Assembly: GCA_964548535.1 (NCBI GenBank)
Contig: CAZJRQ010000009.1
Coordinates: 1-64,000 of the forward strand
From: CAZJRQ01 sp964548535
GTDB lineage: Bacteria; Bacillota; Clostridia; Oscillospirales; Ruminococcaceae
Direction of reading: 5' to 3'
Length of the DNA: 64,000 nt
The position numbers were made by a program, and so were the translations under genes. The notes beneath the pieces were generated by a model. The model was not told the DNA's origin. It saw only the letters and a list, made by a program, of their open reading frames with translations, and did not search any database. Below are positions 44,909-53,870 of this stretch, one piece after another (the first letter of the stretch is position 1; each line of letters begins with the position of its first letter).

Positions 44909-45658
44909 ATGGACAACAATAAAGCTTTACTTGTAAATTTGCTTAACGACAAAGTCGACAGCGAACACCAGCTGATTGAACTAGGACAGCTTTCAGAATC
45001 TGAATTTTTGACCGACTTTAAAAACGGTACTTGGTGCTGTTTGAACACCCCAGACGAAAGCGGATTAAATGTTATTGCACCACTACCCTCGGCAGCATTA
45101 ATCCAACTATCCGCCATACCAATTTTAATGCCAAAGGTTTCAGTAAGTAATGAAATAGCGAAATTTACCGACGGATATCAAGAGAGTGTAGCTGTATTTC
45201 CAATCAGTGCTCAGCTGTTTAAGTTTAGCGGTAACTATATAGTATATGATGAACTTGCAGAAAACAAATTCAGCGTGTTCAGTCCATATATTCTGCCTGA
45301 AGATGTTTTTGACATTCACGTATGGGGAGCTGTTCATGATAAAATTCTAGAATTTGCTGAAAGCGCAAGTGCCACAGAAACTGAATTGCTTTACTTGCAA
45401 TCACTGCTGCATAAAATGCTTAGCGACACAGTTCGGTTCGGCTTATTTATTTTCAGATTTGCAGACTCACTTTATGAAAATGGTTTAGAATTTGTGTTCA
45501 ATATTGATATACAGCATGTAAAAAAAGACGGAATTAGACTTATAAAAAGTCTTCATCCTCGTGCATATTCAGAGTATAACGGAGTAAAATATCCAGCTAT
45601 AGAAACGATTTATGCGATAAGAGAATGTCTGAAAAATAAAAAGAATGGAGATGTATAG
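44909..45658 (+). CDS. protein of unknown function, nitrogenase-island operon leader
   Basis: A 249-aa soluble protein, MDNNKALLVNLLNDKVD at the start, with mixed helices and strands and no signal peptide. A CC pair occurs in GTWCCLNTPDES. No family is recognised. GAAGGAG precedes the ATG, and the promoter is shared in sequence with nifH, so the gene is probably expressed under nitrogen fixation. It leads an operon with a small unknown protein, an EFR1-type protein and split nifV. Confidence 0.7.
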   Translation: MDNNKALLVNLLNDKVDSEHQLIELGQLSESEFLTDFKNGTWCCLNTPDESGLNVIAPLPSAALIQLSAIPILMPKVSVSNEIAKFTDGYQESVAVFPISAQLFKFSGNYIVYDELAENKFSVFSPYILPEDVFDIHVWGAVHDKILEFAESASATETELLYLQSLLHKMLSDTVRFGLFIFRFADSLYENGLEFVFNIDIQHVKKDGIRLIKSLHPRAYSEYNGVKYPAIETIYAIRECLKNKKNGDV

Positions 45659-45659
45659 C

Positions 45660-45896
45660 ATGCCTTTCAAGCAGATAAAAACCGAGGTTGTCTACAAAAC
45701 CCACATCACGAAATCTCAGTTGAAAATATTAGATTTTTGCCAAGAACAGCTAGACTATCTAAAGTCAGTAATTGCATACGACCGCCCAGTAACCCAAGTT
45801 GAAATGCAAAATTGTGCCACCGCAGAAACTAACGTGCGCGAAGAATTAGAAAAATTTTATTCAATAATGATAAATTTTGACAACATTGAAAAATGA
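45660..45896 (+). CDS. small helical protein of unknown function
   Basis: A 78-aa mostly helical protein starting MPFKQIKTEVVYKTHITKSQ, with the ATG one base after the previous stop and GGAG upstream inside that gene. Two Cys are present (DFCQEQL and QNCATAE). The sequence suggests a helical hairpin. Not recognised. It lies 21 bases before the EFR1-like gene. Confidence 0.65.
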   Translation: MPFKQIKTEVVYKTHITKSQLKILDFCQEQLDYLKSVIAYDRPVTQVEMQNCATAETNVREELEKFYSIMINFDNIEK

Positions 45897-45917
45897 TAAG
45901 AATTTTAGGAGGATATT

Positions 45918-46703
45918 ATGAATTTAGAAGCTGTAACTACAATTATTTTTTCGCCAACTGGCAACTCAAGGAAAACATCATACAAATTAGCAAAATCTTT
46001 AGAGTTGGATATGACCGAAATGAATCTAACTTTGCCAAATTCAGAGCCAGAAATCACATCATTTGAAGATGAAGACATCGTGATATTCTCAGCACCCGTG
46101 TATAGCGGACGACTTTATACTGAATGTGTCGAGCGTTTCAAGCAGGTTTCAGGAAGTGGGAACACTCCATGTGTATGCGTTGTAACCTATGGTTCAAGAG
46201 CGTATGATGACGCATTGCTAGAACTTTGCAATCTAGCCAAGGAGCTAAATTTTAAGCCAATCGCTGCAGCAGCTATTCCAGCAAGACATACGTATGGAGA
46301 TATCGCAAGAGAACGTCCTAATGAGGAAGATCTTGAACAGCTTGAAGAATTTGCTGAAAAAATTCTAGATAAAACAGACGATGATGATTTCTCAGAACCA
46401 ACAGTTCCAGGCAGTTTTCCATACAGCATGGAGCCAAAAACTAAGTTCCCAGGTTTTATTCCAGTAGCCGCAACAGACGGAAGATGTGTAAACTGTGGAA
46501 AATGTGCAAAAATCTGTCCAGTTGGAGCAATTGAGAAGGATCAATTTTTCCCAACCGATCCTGAAAAATGCATAAGCTGTTTTTCATGTATAAGAAATTG
46601 CTTTACACTTTCGAGATCAGTTGATTCACCAGAATATTCTGAATGTGTTGAAAAGCTTAATCCTAGAGTTGATGAAAACAAGGAGCTTGAGTTGTTTTTA
46701 TAG
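45918..46703 (+). CDS. EFR1-type flavodoxin-ferredoxin fusion
   Basis: A 261-aa protein with an N-terminal flavodoxin-like domain (FMN phosphate loop SPTGNS, then APVYSGRL and TYGSRAYDD) and a C-terminal ferredoxin domain with two [4Fe-4S] clusters (CVNCGKCAKICP and CISCFSCIRNC). EFR1-type proteins carry electrons at low potential. In this island it is a candidate electron donor to the Fe protein NifH. GGAGG precedes the ATG. It is followed by the split homocitrate synthase genes. Confidence 0.92.
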   Translation: MNLEAVTTIIFSPTGNSRKTSYKLAKSLELDMTEMNLTLPNSEPEITSFEDEDIVIFSAPVYSGRLYTECVERFKQVSGSGNTPCVCVVTYGSRAYDDALLELCNLAKELNFKPIAAAAIPARHTYGDIARERPNEEDLEQLEEFAEKILDKTDDDDFSEPTVPGSFPYSMEPKTKFPGFIPVAATDGRCVNCGKCAKICPVGAIEKDQFFPTDPEKCISCFSCIRNCFTLSRSVDSPEYSECVEKLNPRVDENKELELFL

Positions 46704-46755
46704 TTTGGCAAAATTATTATAAGCAAAAAATTTATTATGAATGAAGGTTTTATTA

Positions 46756-47559
46756 ATGTTTGAATTAGTAGATACTACCTTGCGTGACGGCGAACAAACT
46801 GCTGGTGTAGTTTTTCTTGCCGAAGAGCGAATTAAGATACTTGAGCAGTTAGATAAAACCGGAATTAAGTGGATTGAGGCAGGTATACCTGCGATGGGAA
46901 AACAAGAGTGTGAATTTTTAAGAAAAGCAAGTGAACTTAACCTAAACTCAAAGCTAATCACTTGGAACAGAATGAAAACTGAAGATATCGACTTGGCAAT
47001 GTCTTGCAATACCCCTTATGTCCATATGTCAATTCCAGTATCTGACATGCATATAAAATTCAAGTTTGGCGCCGACCGAAAATGGGTACTAAAACAGGTA
47101 GAAAATTATGTAACCTATGCGGTAAAAAAAGGAGCTACAGTTTTTTTAGGAACCGAAGATTCATCGCGAGCTGACTTAGATTTTTTTCTTGAGGTATCAA
47201 AAGTAGCTTATGAATGCGGAGCTGAGCGAATTAGATTTTCTGATACAGTCGGCATTCTTGAGCCGCGACAAACTTATGCAATATTTCAATATCTTTCACC
47301 GCTATGTCCTCTGCCAATCGAATTTCATGGTCACAACGACTTTGGTCTAGCATGTGCTAATACCTTAGCATCGTACCGTGGCGGAGCAGATTTTGCAAGC
47401 GTAACTATTACAGGAATTGGTGAACGAGCAGGAAATGCAAGTCTTGAAGAGGTAGTTTGTGCAATGGAATCGCTGTACGATTACAACATGAATATAAAAT
47501 CCTCGAAAATTGCACTTTTGCAAAAACTTGTTAAATATGCCGCATATAACACTCTTTAA
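46756..47559 (+). CDS. nifV: homocitrate synthase, alpha subunit (split NifV)
   Basis: A 267-aa catalytic TIM-barrel half of homocitrate synthase. It has the signature LVDTTLRDGEQTAG (catalytic Arg10, metal Asp), EFHGHNDFG with the His-x-His metal ligands, and GIGERAGNASLEEVV. The C-terminal acceptor domain is missing; it is encoded by the next gene. This two-gene form is known from Clostridium pasteurianum (nifV-alpha and nifV-omega). The enzyme joins acetyl-CoA and 2-oxoglutarate to give homocitrate, the organic ligand of the nitrogenase cofactor. GAAGG precedes the ATG at 46756. Confidence 0.93.
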   Translation: MFELVDTTLRDGEQTAGVVFLAEERIKILEQLDKTGIKWIEAGIPAMGKQECEFLRKASELNLNSKLITWNRMKTEDIDLAMSCNTPYVHMSIPVSDMHIKFKFGADRKWVLKQVENYVTYAVKKGATVFLGTEDSSRADLDFFLEVSKVAYECGAERIRFSDTVGILEPRQTYAIFQYLSPLCPLPIEFHGHNDFGLACANTLASYRGGADFASVTITGIGERAGNASLEEVVCAMESLYDYNMNIKSSKIALLQKLVKYAAYNTL

Positions 47560-47587
47560 AAAATCAAATTTCGCGAGGTGATTATAA

Positions 47588-48613
47588 ATGGGAAAGAATA
47601 AATCGGCGAACATTTACTTTGTTGACCACACAATTGATACGTACCTAACCCATCAAGCAGATATATTAAACCTAAAAAAACTTAGTGAATATAACTGTTC
47701 AATGATGCAGTGCAGTGCAAATAACTGGAGCAAACCTGTTGAAGATGTTCTAGGAATACCGATTAGAGCAGCAATTACAATTGATGAACTTCCAGATTTT
47801 CTAGGCAACAAATGTAATAATATTCTGATAAAAAACTTCAAGCAAGAGCAGTTTGATGAGTTTTGCAAAACAAATAAGCTTAAAAAAGATGTAAATATAT
47901 TTATAGAATTGCCAATCACCAAAAACGCCGACAATTTGATTGCATTAATAGAAAAAACTACTGACAATGAATTTATAAGCGGATTTGTATTCACTGATGA
48001 TTGCGAATTTCCAACTGAAATATTAGAAAATCACATAAAAAAAATATTGCATCACACTAAGCATAAATCAGTTGAATTCATGGGCAACAACATGATGGGG
48101 CTTGAAACCGCTAATGCTCTAGCTGTGTTAGAATGCGGTGTTGATGCGGTTCATACATCTGTTGGCGGAATAAGTATTTGCAATACTGCTCCTCTAGAAG
48201 AAGTTATTATGTCTGCTAAGCGATTTTGTTATTTTGACCTGCCTAACTGTACTAATATAGCAACAACTTTCGAAAAAATATTAGTCGATGTAAATATGCC
48301 ACCGCGCCCTAGTAAGGCAATAATCGGGCAAGAAATTTTCGCAGTTGAGTCAGGAATAAATGCATCAGGAATGTTTAGAAACACAGAACTTTATGAAGGA
48401 ATCTCGCCAGAAAGTGTTGGACTTCACAGAAAACTTGTAATCGGTAAATTTTCCGGCAATGCGGCAATTAAAGGAAAACTTTCTGAGTATGGAATTTCAC
48501 CAGAAGATATTCCAATTGAAAAACTTACAGCAATGGTGCGCGAGCATTCAATTCAGCGCAAGAAAAGCCTTTCAGATGACGAATTTTTACAACTTGTTTA
48601 CAGTATAAAATAA
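47588..48613 (+). CDS. homocitrate synthase, omega subunit (split NifV)
   Basis: A 341-aa protein with a degenerate TIM barrel lacking the DTTLRDGEQ start, followed by the conserved region FMGNNMMGLETANALAVLEC and a C-terminal acceptor segment (QEIFAVESGINASGMF, then GLHRKLVIGKFSGNAAIKGK). It supplies the C-terminal part of homocitrate synthase to the alpha subunit, as in Clostridium pasteurianum. GAGGTG precedes the ATG, 28 bases after the alpha subunit. Confidence 0.9.
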   Translation: MGKNKSANIYFVDHTIDTYLTHQADILNLKKLSEYNCSMMQCSANNWSKPVEDVLGIPIRAAITIDELPDFLGNKCNNILIKNFKQEQFDEFCKTNKLKKDVNIFIELPITKNADNLIALIEKTTDNEFISGFVFTDDCEFPTEILENHIKKILHHTKHKSVEFMGNNMMGLETANALAVLECGVDAVHTSVGGISICNTAPLEEVIMSAKRFCYFDLPNCTNIATTFEKILVDVNMPPRPSKAIIGQEIFAVESGINASGMFRNTELYEGISPESVGLHRKLVIGKFSGNAAIKGKLSEYGISPEDIPIEKLTAMVREHSIQRKKSLSDDEFLQLVYSIK

Positions 48614-48681
48614 ATCACTACAATCTATCAAAAAAACTAAAATAATTCACTTATTTTGTCCACTTTTAGCGCGAATGGGTC

Positions 48682-48710
48682 TTGAAAAAGTGTTCTAAAT
48701 CTGATATAAT
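48682..48710 (+). promoter_or_regulatory. promoter of the HTH-PBP regulator gene
   Basis: TTGAAA (48682-48687), 17 bases, TGATATAAT with the -10 box at 48705-48710. Confidence 0.85.
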
Positions 48711-48750
48711 AGCTTTATCAATATAAAAAATATGTAAAGGACGTATTCGA

Positions 48751-49755
48751 ATGGCTAATGATAAAAATTATTATTCTGTGCAAGAGGTTGCAGACAAATT
48801 AGATATATCAAAAAACACAGCTTACGCTATGATTAATAGGGGTGAATTGGCTTCCTATAGAGTAGGAAGAAAGGTTCGGGTTTCACAAGTTGCACTTGAT
48901 GATTACATCAACAACCAACATAGTCCTACTGCAGCAAGGGCTGATAGAATTGATCCTATGTTAATCCCACCAAGCTTTTATCAGCACCAGCAAATTTCAA
49001 AACCAACCCATTTTGTTGTCAATAATGACAATGCCGAAACTCAAAAAACACCGACCTTTATAATTGGCGGACAGGACGCAATACTTGATGTTTTAGCAAG
49101 TTATATGCAATCTGAACCGTACAATATCCCAGCTCTGCGCTCGTATATGGGCAGCTATAGATCAATTGTTGAGCTTTATAAAGGTGATGTTTCAATTTCA
49201 TCTATTCATCTTTATGATGTTGCAACTGAAACATATAACGTTCCGTTCATTCCTCACCTACTTCCTGGAATTGGTTGTTATCTAATTAATCTTTCTTATA
49301 GAATGTTGGGGCTTTATGTTGCAAAAGGAAACCCTAAAAATATAAAAAGTTATAAAGACATGACAAGAAATGATATTAAATTTGTTAATCGGGAGCTAGG
49401 TTGTGGAGTTCGTGTCTTAGTCGACTCAATTTTAAAAAAAGAGAATATTTCTCCGCTTGATATCAACGGTTATAATGACATAGAAAAATCGCATATGGGC
49501 GTAGCAAGTAATGTAAGCAATGGTTTTTCTGATTTTGGAATCGGATATGAAAAATCAGCACTGCTTGTTGGCGATGTTGATTTCATTCCAATCCAGAAAG
49601 AATGTCTTGATATCATTATCCCTAAGGATAGAATCCCGCCGGATCAGCTTAGTGCAATATTTCAAATTCTAAGTTCTCCTACATTCCAAAAAGAAATTAG
49701 CAGTATGAGAGGTTATGATTGCAAAGATACAGGCAAAATTATGGCTGAATTTTAG
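48751..49755 (+). CDS. HTH regulator with periplasmic-binding-protein-like sensor domain
   Basis: A 334-aa regulator. Residues 7-54 are an excisionase/MerR-type helix-turn-helix (YSVQEVADKLDISKNTAYAM, GELASYRVGRKVRVS). Residues about 100-330 form a PBP_like domain, the kind found in molybdate-responsive regulators and oxyanion-binding proteins (IIGGQDAILDVLASYM, LYKGDVSISSIHLYD, MLGLYVAKGNPK). It probably binds molybdate, vanadate or tungstate directly and controls the surrounding genes. AAAGGA precedes the ATG. It has its own promoter and terminator between the nifV genes and the DUF1292 gene. Confidence 0.88.
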   Translation: MANDKNYYSVQEVADKLDISKNTAYAMINRGELASYRVGRKVRVSQVALDDYINNQHSPTAARADRIDPMLIPPSFYQHQQISKPTHFVVNNDNAETQKTPTFIIGGQDAILDVLASYMQSEPYNIPALRSYMGSYRSIVELYKGDVSISSIHLYDVATETYNVPFIPHLLPGIGCYLINLSYRMLGLYVAKGNPKNIKSYKDMTRNDIKFVNRELGCGVRVLVDSILKKENISPLDINGYNDIEKSHMGVASNVSNGFSDFGIGYEKSALLVGDVDFIPIQKECLDIIIPKDRIPPDQLSAIFQILSSPTFQKEISSMRGYDCKDTGKIMAEF

Positions 49756-49791
49756 AATAGCTTTATGGACTTGTTATGAAAAAACGAATAT

Positions 49792-49830
49792 AAAAACTCC
49801 TTCGGTATTTTTTTCCGAAGGAGTTTTTTA
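49792..49830 (+). terminator. terminator of the regulator gene
   Basis: AAAAACTCCTTCGG (49792-49805) and CCGAAGGAGTTTTT (49815-49828) form a 14-bp stem ending in T residues; it can also end the leftward DUF1292 transcript. Confidence 0.94.
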
Positions 49831-49849
49831 TGTATAAGATAATATAAAT

Positions 49850-50191
49850 TCAGCTACATCCAGAGCAAGAATGACAATCATGAGAACAATCCTCAGAAAC
49901 ATTAGCCTGCTGCTCAGAAAGCCCATTTACGACAGTTGTAACAAGATTCCACGAATCCTGATCTTCTATTTTATATAAACGCGTACCACCCTCAAAATCC
50001 TCTTCATTCGGAATAAATTCAGCCGCATATAGTGATTTATCGCTTTCATCTTCAGCATCTGCTTCAGTGTATACAACAAAAGATTTATCATTTTTAAAAT
50101 CAGAAACAATAGTAACTATTTTAAAATTAATAAGATCACCAGTTTCGGTAAAACCAATAAAAGTAGTCTGACTTGAACCATTTTTAATCAT
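49850..50191 (-). CDS. DUF1292 family protein with Cys-rich C-terminal tail
   Basis: A 113-aa protein. The body has the DUF1292 outline: an anti-parallel sheet around ETGDLINFKIVTIV, then EDESDKSLYAAEFIPNEEDF and LYKIEDQDSWNLV. After a short linker it ends in CSHDCHSCSGCS, a C-x3-C-x2-C-x2-C cluster identical in spacing to that of the MORN-like protein at 43160-44119. DUF1292 proteins have no established function. AAGGAGG precedes the ATG. Its single-gene transcript faces the regulator gene. Confidence 0.85.
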   Translation of the reverse strand: MIKNGSSQTTFIGFTETGDLINFKIVTIVSDFKNDKSFVVYTEADAEDESDKSLYAAEFIPNEEDFEGGTRLYKIEDQDSWNLVTTVVNGLSEQQANVSEDCSHDCHSCSGCS

Positions 50192-50222
50192 AAAAATCCT
50201 CCTTAACTAATTGAATATATAT

Positions 50223-50252
50223 ATTATACCACATTGCCTATGTGCAAATCAA
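50223..50252 (-). promoter_or_regulatory. promoter of the DUF1292 gene
   Basis: Read leftwards: TTGATT (50252-50247), 18 bases, ATGTGGTATAAT with the -10 box at 50228-50223. Confidence 0.8.
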
Positions 50253-50288
50253 TTAATCTAAGCTAATTAATAAGAATAATTATTTTAA

Positions 50289-51302
50289 TTAAGGCTTTAG
50301 CTTAATTAAAAAGGTTACTTCATCAAAATTCATTAAATTCGAATGCATAAGAGTGTTTCGTATTTTTAAAACTCTCTCTGATAAGATTAAATCCTGCGAT
50401 TTTACTACAACATCTTTATTTCTAAAGAAAAATACTAAATGTCTAATTTCAGCCTCATAAGGGCTTGCAATAGTAGTTCCATATTCATCATCAAAAGGAA
50501 GTATTTTTGTAATCTCATCAAAATATCTGTCAATCAAAGTGTATCTGCACTTTTCAATAATAGGAATAAAATACGATATTTTTGCAATTTTTAAATTAAG
50601 TTGTGAATGATTAACTGTATTATAATCTGCAATCCAATCGCCGTCATGAAGCTGTCTGCAGGAAAGCTTACAAAGTTTATCAGCCACCGCAACATCATAT
50701 CCCGCAACTAATGAAATAATTGTTGCAGAATATGCAACATAGTCAGTTTCATGCTTTTGACTTAAAAGTAACTGTTCTATATAAAATCTAAATTCAGTTT
50801 CCGATACGAAATCAGACATTTTAAAGCATCTAAGATTTTTTCTCCGGAATTTTGGATCATTAAAATCAGTATTACCAAGCGTAAAAATCAGACACCCAAT
50901 CTTACATTTTTTTGACGGATTAGCAACTAAGTCAACTGCAAAGCTAAGCAAAAAATTTTGCTGTTCATCATTTAATTCACAGTCAAATATCACAGAATTA
51001 AACTTAGAATCTGCAACAAAATTCTCACAGACAAAACCACCCAAGCTGCAAAGCGTAGGCCGATACTTATGAAGAGAATCAGAACAAAGCCTTGATAAAA
51101 TTTCAATTTCACCAATCTCATCTTCAGACAAAATACTTATATTCAAATTAGATCTCTCGCTAAAAACTTCCACAAAACTTTTCACCCAACAAAAATCAAT
51201 GCCAATAACGCAAGAACATCCATTTTTAATAGACTTAATAACATGATTAATCATCGACAAGGCACCAGAATATTCCCGCCAAAAACCTGAATATTTACTC
51301 AA
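50289..51302 (-). CDS. 337-aa protein of unknown function beside nifH
   Basis: A soluble protein of mixed helices and strands with several Cys. The N-terminal SCVIGIDFCWVKSF region and later hydrophobic strands suggest a nucleotide-binding-like alpha/beta fold, but no P-loop is present. The C-terminus reads RIRNTLMHSNLMNFDEV when loosely aligned, a pattern seen at the end of some large NTPases. Translation starts at TTG 51302 with GGAGGGG upstream and overlaps the 829-aa gene by eight bases, so the two products are likely partners. No family is recognised. Confidence 0.7.
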   Translation of the reverse strand: MSKYSGFWREYSGALSMINHVIKSIKNGCSCVIGIDFCWVKSFVEVFSERSNLNISILSEDEIGEIEILSRLCSDSLHKYRPTLCSLGGFVCENFVADSKFNSVIFDCELNDEQQNFLLSFAVDLVANPSKKCKIGCLIFTLGNTDFNDPKFRRKNLRCFKMSDFVSETEFRFYIEQLLLSQKHETDYVAYSATIISLVAGYDVAVADKLCKLSCRQLHDGDWIADYNTVNHSQLNLKIAKISYFIPIIEKCRYTLIDRYFDEITKILPFDDEYGTTIASPYEAEIRHLVFFFRNKDVVVKSQDLILSERVLKIRNTLMHSNLMNFDEVTFLIKLKP

Positions 51303-53784
51303 GAAAATCCCCTCCTAAGTTCTCAAGCAGCTGTAATGCGAAACCATAATTCTTAGTTTTTTCAGCATACTTTGAAATTCTATCAATCAATTCATTTGAA
51401 TTAAACCTGTTATTTACAGTTTCTAAAAGATTCAAAAAAGCCAGCTGTGCAAATGAAATATTCTTTTCAACTTGAGTTTCAATCGACAAAACATCAGCCT
51501 GATTAGTAGCCTTTAAATAATCACAAATAATCGAATACCTGCCAAAATCATCACAGCAATCATCAATATAATCCTTTTTAATTACCTTTCTCCAACCAGT
51601 AACCATCACATCACAATGCAAATCAATACGATTTTGAATAGATAATTTACCACTAGGCAACCAATCAGTCAAATCAGGATACAAATCATCATTAAGCTGA
51701 ATTAAACCAGTTTTTAATAATGGTATAAATCTAAATTTTCCAAATGAATCTTTGCCAGTCAAAGCCAACGAAAGCTTTTCAATCAACGATTTCAAACAGG
51801 CACATCCAGTCATCTCATCGGCCGAAAGCAAATCTTGCCTGCTAGATATATTCTCAATAAATTTTCTGCATAAATCTCTAATCAAAATATTATTTTTTGC
51901 ATAATCATAACTGTTTTTATTAATCTGCACTAACATCATCGCATATTCTGAAAAACAATCTATAGTCGCTTGTACAATTCGTGTAATATTTGCACCATCG
52001 CTGCCTTTAAGAGTATCATTTTTCAACTTAGGATAATCCTCAGCAGTTTCCTGCCAAATCGAATTAATAAATTCAGATGTTTTTTCATTGCCAGCATCAC
52101 AAAACTCACTAAAATATCCCAAAGTATCACCACTAAGCAACTGCTCTGCTATATCGGACAAAACACCCTTGCTGCCATACATTTTCTTCATAAGCAGTTC
52201 AGTTCTCGGATGTGACCAACGTCTGTGAGTATAGCTGTCGAACTTTGAGTAAAGCTCTTCAAGCTCAATTTTCATATCATTATATCTAGCAATAACATCG
52301 GCATTTTTAACAGTATCAACGCAAACCAAAACATCAAAACCAACATGATTTTTTAAAAAAAAAGACTGAATTTCATTTAAAAGAGCATGAGGAATATACT
52401 GCTCCTGAACATCTCCAAGCTTAAACCCATTTTTAAATCGCCCAAGCAGCAAGTTATATCCATCTGTGTAATTATCATATAGTGTATGTAATATCCCACA
52501 AAAAACCAAGCATTTATGCGTAAAAGGATATTCCAAAAGCTGCAAATTATTATAAAAAGATAAATCATCTATATCACAATCAAAAAAAGAAAAAAAACCA
52601 TAATCAATAGCCGTTTTAAGATAAAGTGCATTTTTATCATCAAAACTTTCAATTGCAAGATATACCCAAGCCTCTGCAAATCGAGAATTTCTCATTAAAT
52701 CAAAAGACTTAGATACATTTTTAGAAAAGCGTTTTTCATCATCAAAAACTATATCCTGATTTTTACCGTTAAGTATATCTAAATTGCTAAAACCGTCCGT
52801 AGTAATATAACCAGAAATCCTACTATACATATCAAGCCAAGCAGAAATCACATTTTTATCATCTGTCAAAAAGTACAAATCATCATAGTTTTTATCATAT
52901 TCTTTTTCAAAAAGTTCAAACTGTGAAATTTCATCAGAGAAAAAAGCTACAGGAATCACATGAAAAACCAAGTCATCAAGCTTTGCAGTCAGCACCAAAT
53001 CTTTTTGTTCAACAAGCGAAATATTATGATTAGCAAATAAATATGTTAAAAAGTCAACAATCATTATTTGTCTGTAAAGAACGCCCTCACTCATTTGCTC
53101 ACATGAAAATAAACTGCAAACTCTAAACAGAGTATTATACTCAAGCAATTTGCGACATCTATCCTTTTTAAAAGAATCAAGCCCAATTTGTGTAAGAATA
53201 TAGTAAGCCTTGTCACAAATAAATATTACTGAACAGTAACCCTTCTGCACAAGCTCATCAAAAATTCCGTCGCAAATTGTCATATCACTAATCGTAGAAG
53301 TCTTAGTATTTCGAGCAGAATGTCCAACAACAGCGGCGAGTAAATCCTTATTACAAATCAAAAAAGCTCTCATCAAATTCATAGCGGTACTAAATAAAAA
53401 TCCTTTAGCATGTCGTAAAAGTGATTCGAATTTCTTAGCTGAAAAACTTGAACCGCCTTTTGAAATTTGGGGGATATTTCGTTTGTCATCTGAAAGAATT
53501 GGCACTCCCCTATCTAATAAATTCCGTTTTATACTACAGTCAGATATATTAGAATCACTAGAAATTTCACGTTCTAATGTATCTAAATTAACAGTTTCCG
53601 TAACCGCCTCCGCCTTAACTTTACTATATTCAGCTAGCTTTTTAAGCTCATCAGATATCATAATTAAATTATCAAAAGACAACTCTTGATTATTTTTCAT
53701 CACATTTCGCAACTGTGAAATATAGTTTAAACAAAGCTTATACTGTTCATTATAAGCATCTTTTCTATCACTATTATTATCCAT
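51295..53784 (-). CDS. 829-aa protein of unknown function, divergent from nifH
   Basis: A large, soluble, mostly helical protein with no signal peptide or transmembrane helix. The N-terminus is a coiled-coil-like region (about 1-80). A central part (about 170-230) looks like a winged helix (ELVQKGYCSVIFICDKAYYI, LTQIGLDSF). The rest is helical and might form TPR-like repeats. GGGGGTG precedes the ATG, and a good promoter lies upstream, back to back with that of nifH. It is the first gene of a two-gene operon with the 337-aa protein. No family is recognised. Regulation, defence and cofactor support are all possible. Confidence 0.72.
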   Translation of the reverse strand: MDNNSDRKDAYNEQYKLCLNYISQLRNVMKNNQELSFDNLIMISDELKKLAEYSKVKAEAVTETVNLDTLEREISSDSNISDCSIKRNLLDRGVPILSDDKRNIPQISKGGSSFSAKKFESLLRHAKGFLFSTAMNLMRAFLICNKDLLAAVVGHSARNTKTSTISDMTICDGIFDELVQKGYCSVIFICDKAYYILTQIGLDSFKKDRCRKLLEYNTLFRVCSLFSCEQMSEGVLYRQIMIVDFLTYLFANHNISLVEQKDLVLTAKLDDLVFHVIPVAFFSDEISQFELFEKEYDKNYDDLYFLTDDKNVISAWLDMYSRISGYITTDGFSNLDILNGKNQDIVFDDEKRFSKNVSKSFDLMRNSRFAEAWVYLAIESFDDKNALYLKTAIDYGFFSFFDCDIDDLSFYNNLQLLEYPFTHKCLVFCGILHTLYDNYTDGYNLLLGRFKNGFKLGDVQEQYIPHALLNEIQSFFLKNHVGFDVLVCVDTVKNADVIARYNDMKIELEELYSKFDSYTHRRWSHPRTELLMKKMYGSKGVLSDIAEQLLSGDTLGYFSEFCDAGNEKTSEFINSIWQETAEDYPKLKNDTLKGSDGANITRIVQATIDCFSEYAMMLVQINKNSYDYAKNNILIRDLCRKFIENISSRQDLLSADEMTGCACLKSLIEKLSLALTGKDSFGKFRFIPLLKTGLIQLNDDLYPDLTDWLPSGKLSIQNRIDLHCDVMVTGWRKVIKKDYIDDCCDDFGRYSIICDYLKATNQADVLSIETQVEKNISFAQLAFLNLLETVNNRFNSNELIDRISKYAEKTKNYGFALQLLENLGGDFLE

Positions 53785-53820
53785 AAAAACACCCCCAAAC
53801 TTGCAGTTTAATTTTTTATA

Positions 53821-53849
53821 ATTATATCACACAAAAAAGCAATCGTCAA
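53821..53849 (-). promoter_or_regulatory. promoter of the unknown two-gene operon
   Basis: Read leftwards: TTGACG (53849-53844), 17 bases, TGATATAAT with the -10 box at 53826-53821. Confidence 0.82.
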
Positions 53850-53870
53850 TTATATTGTGCTTATAAATTG

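Noticed and set aside
48620..48665. A terminator after the nifV omega gene (AAAATAA and TTATTTT).
   Set aside because: The stem has only A-T pairs and no T-run follows, so it is unlikely to end transcription.
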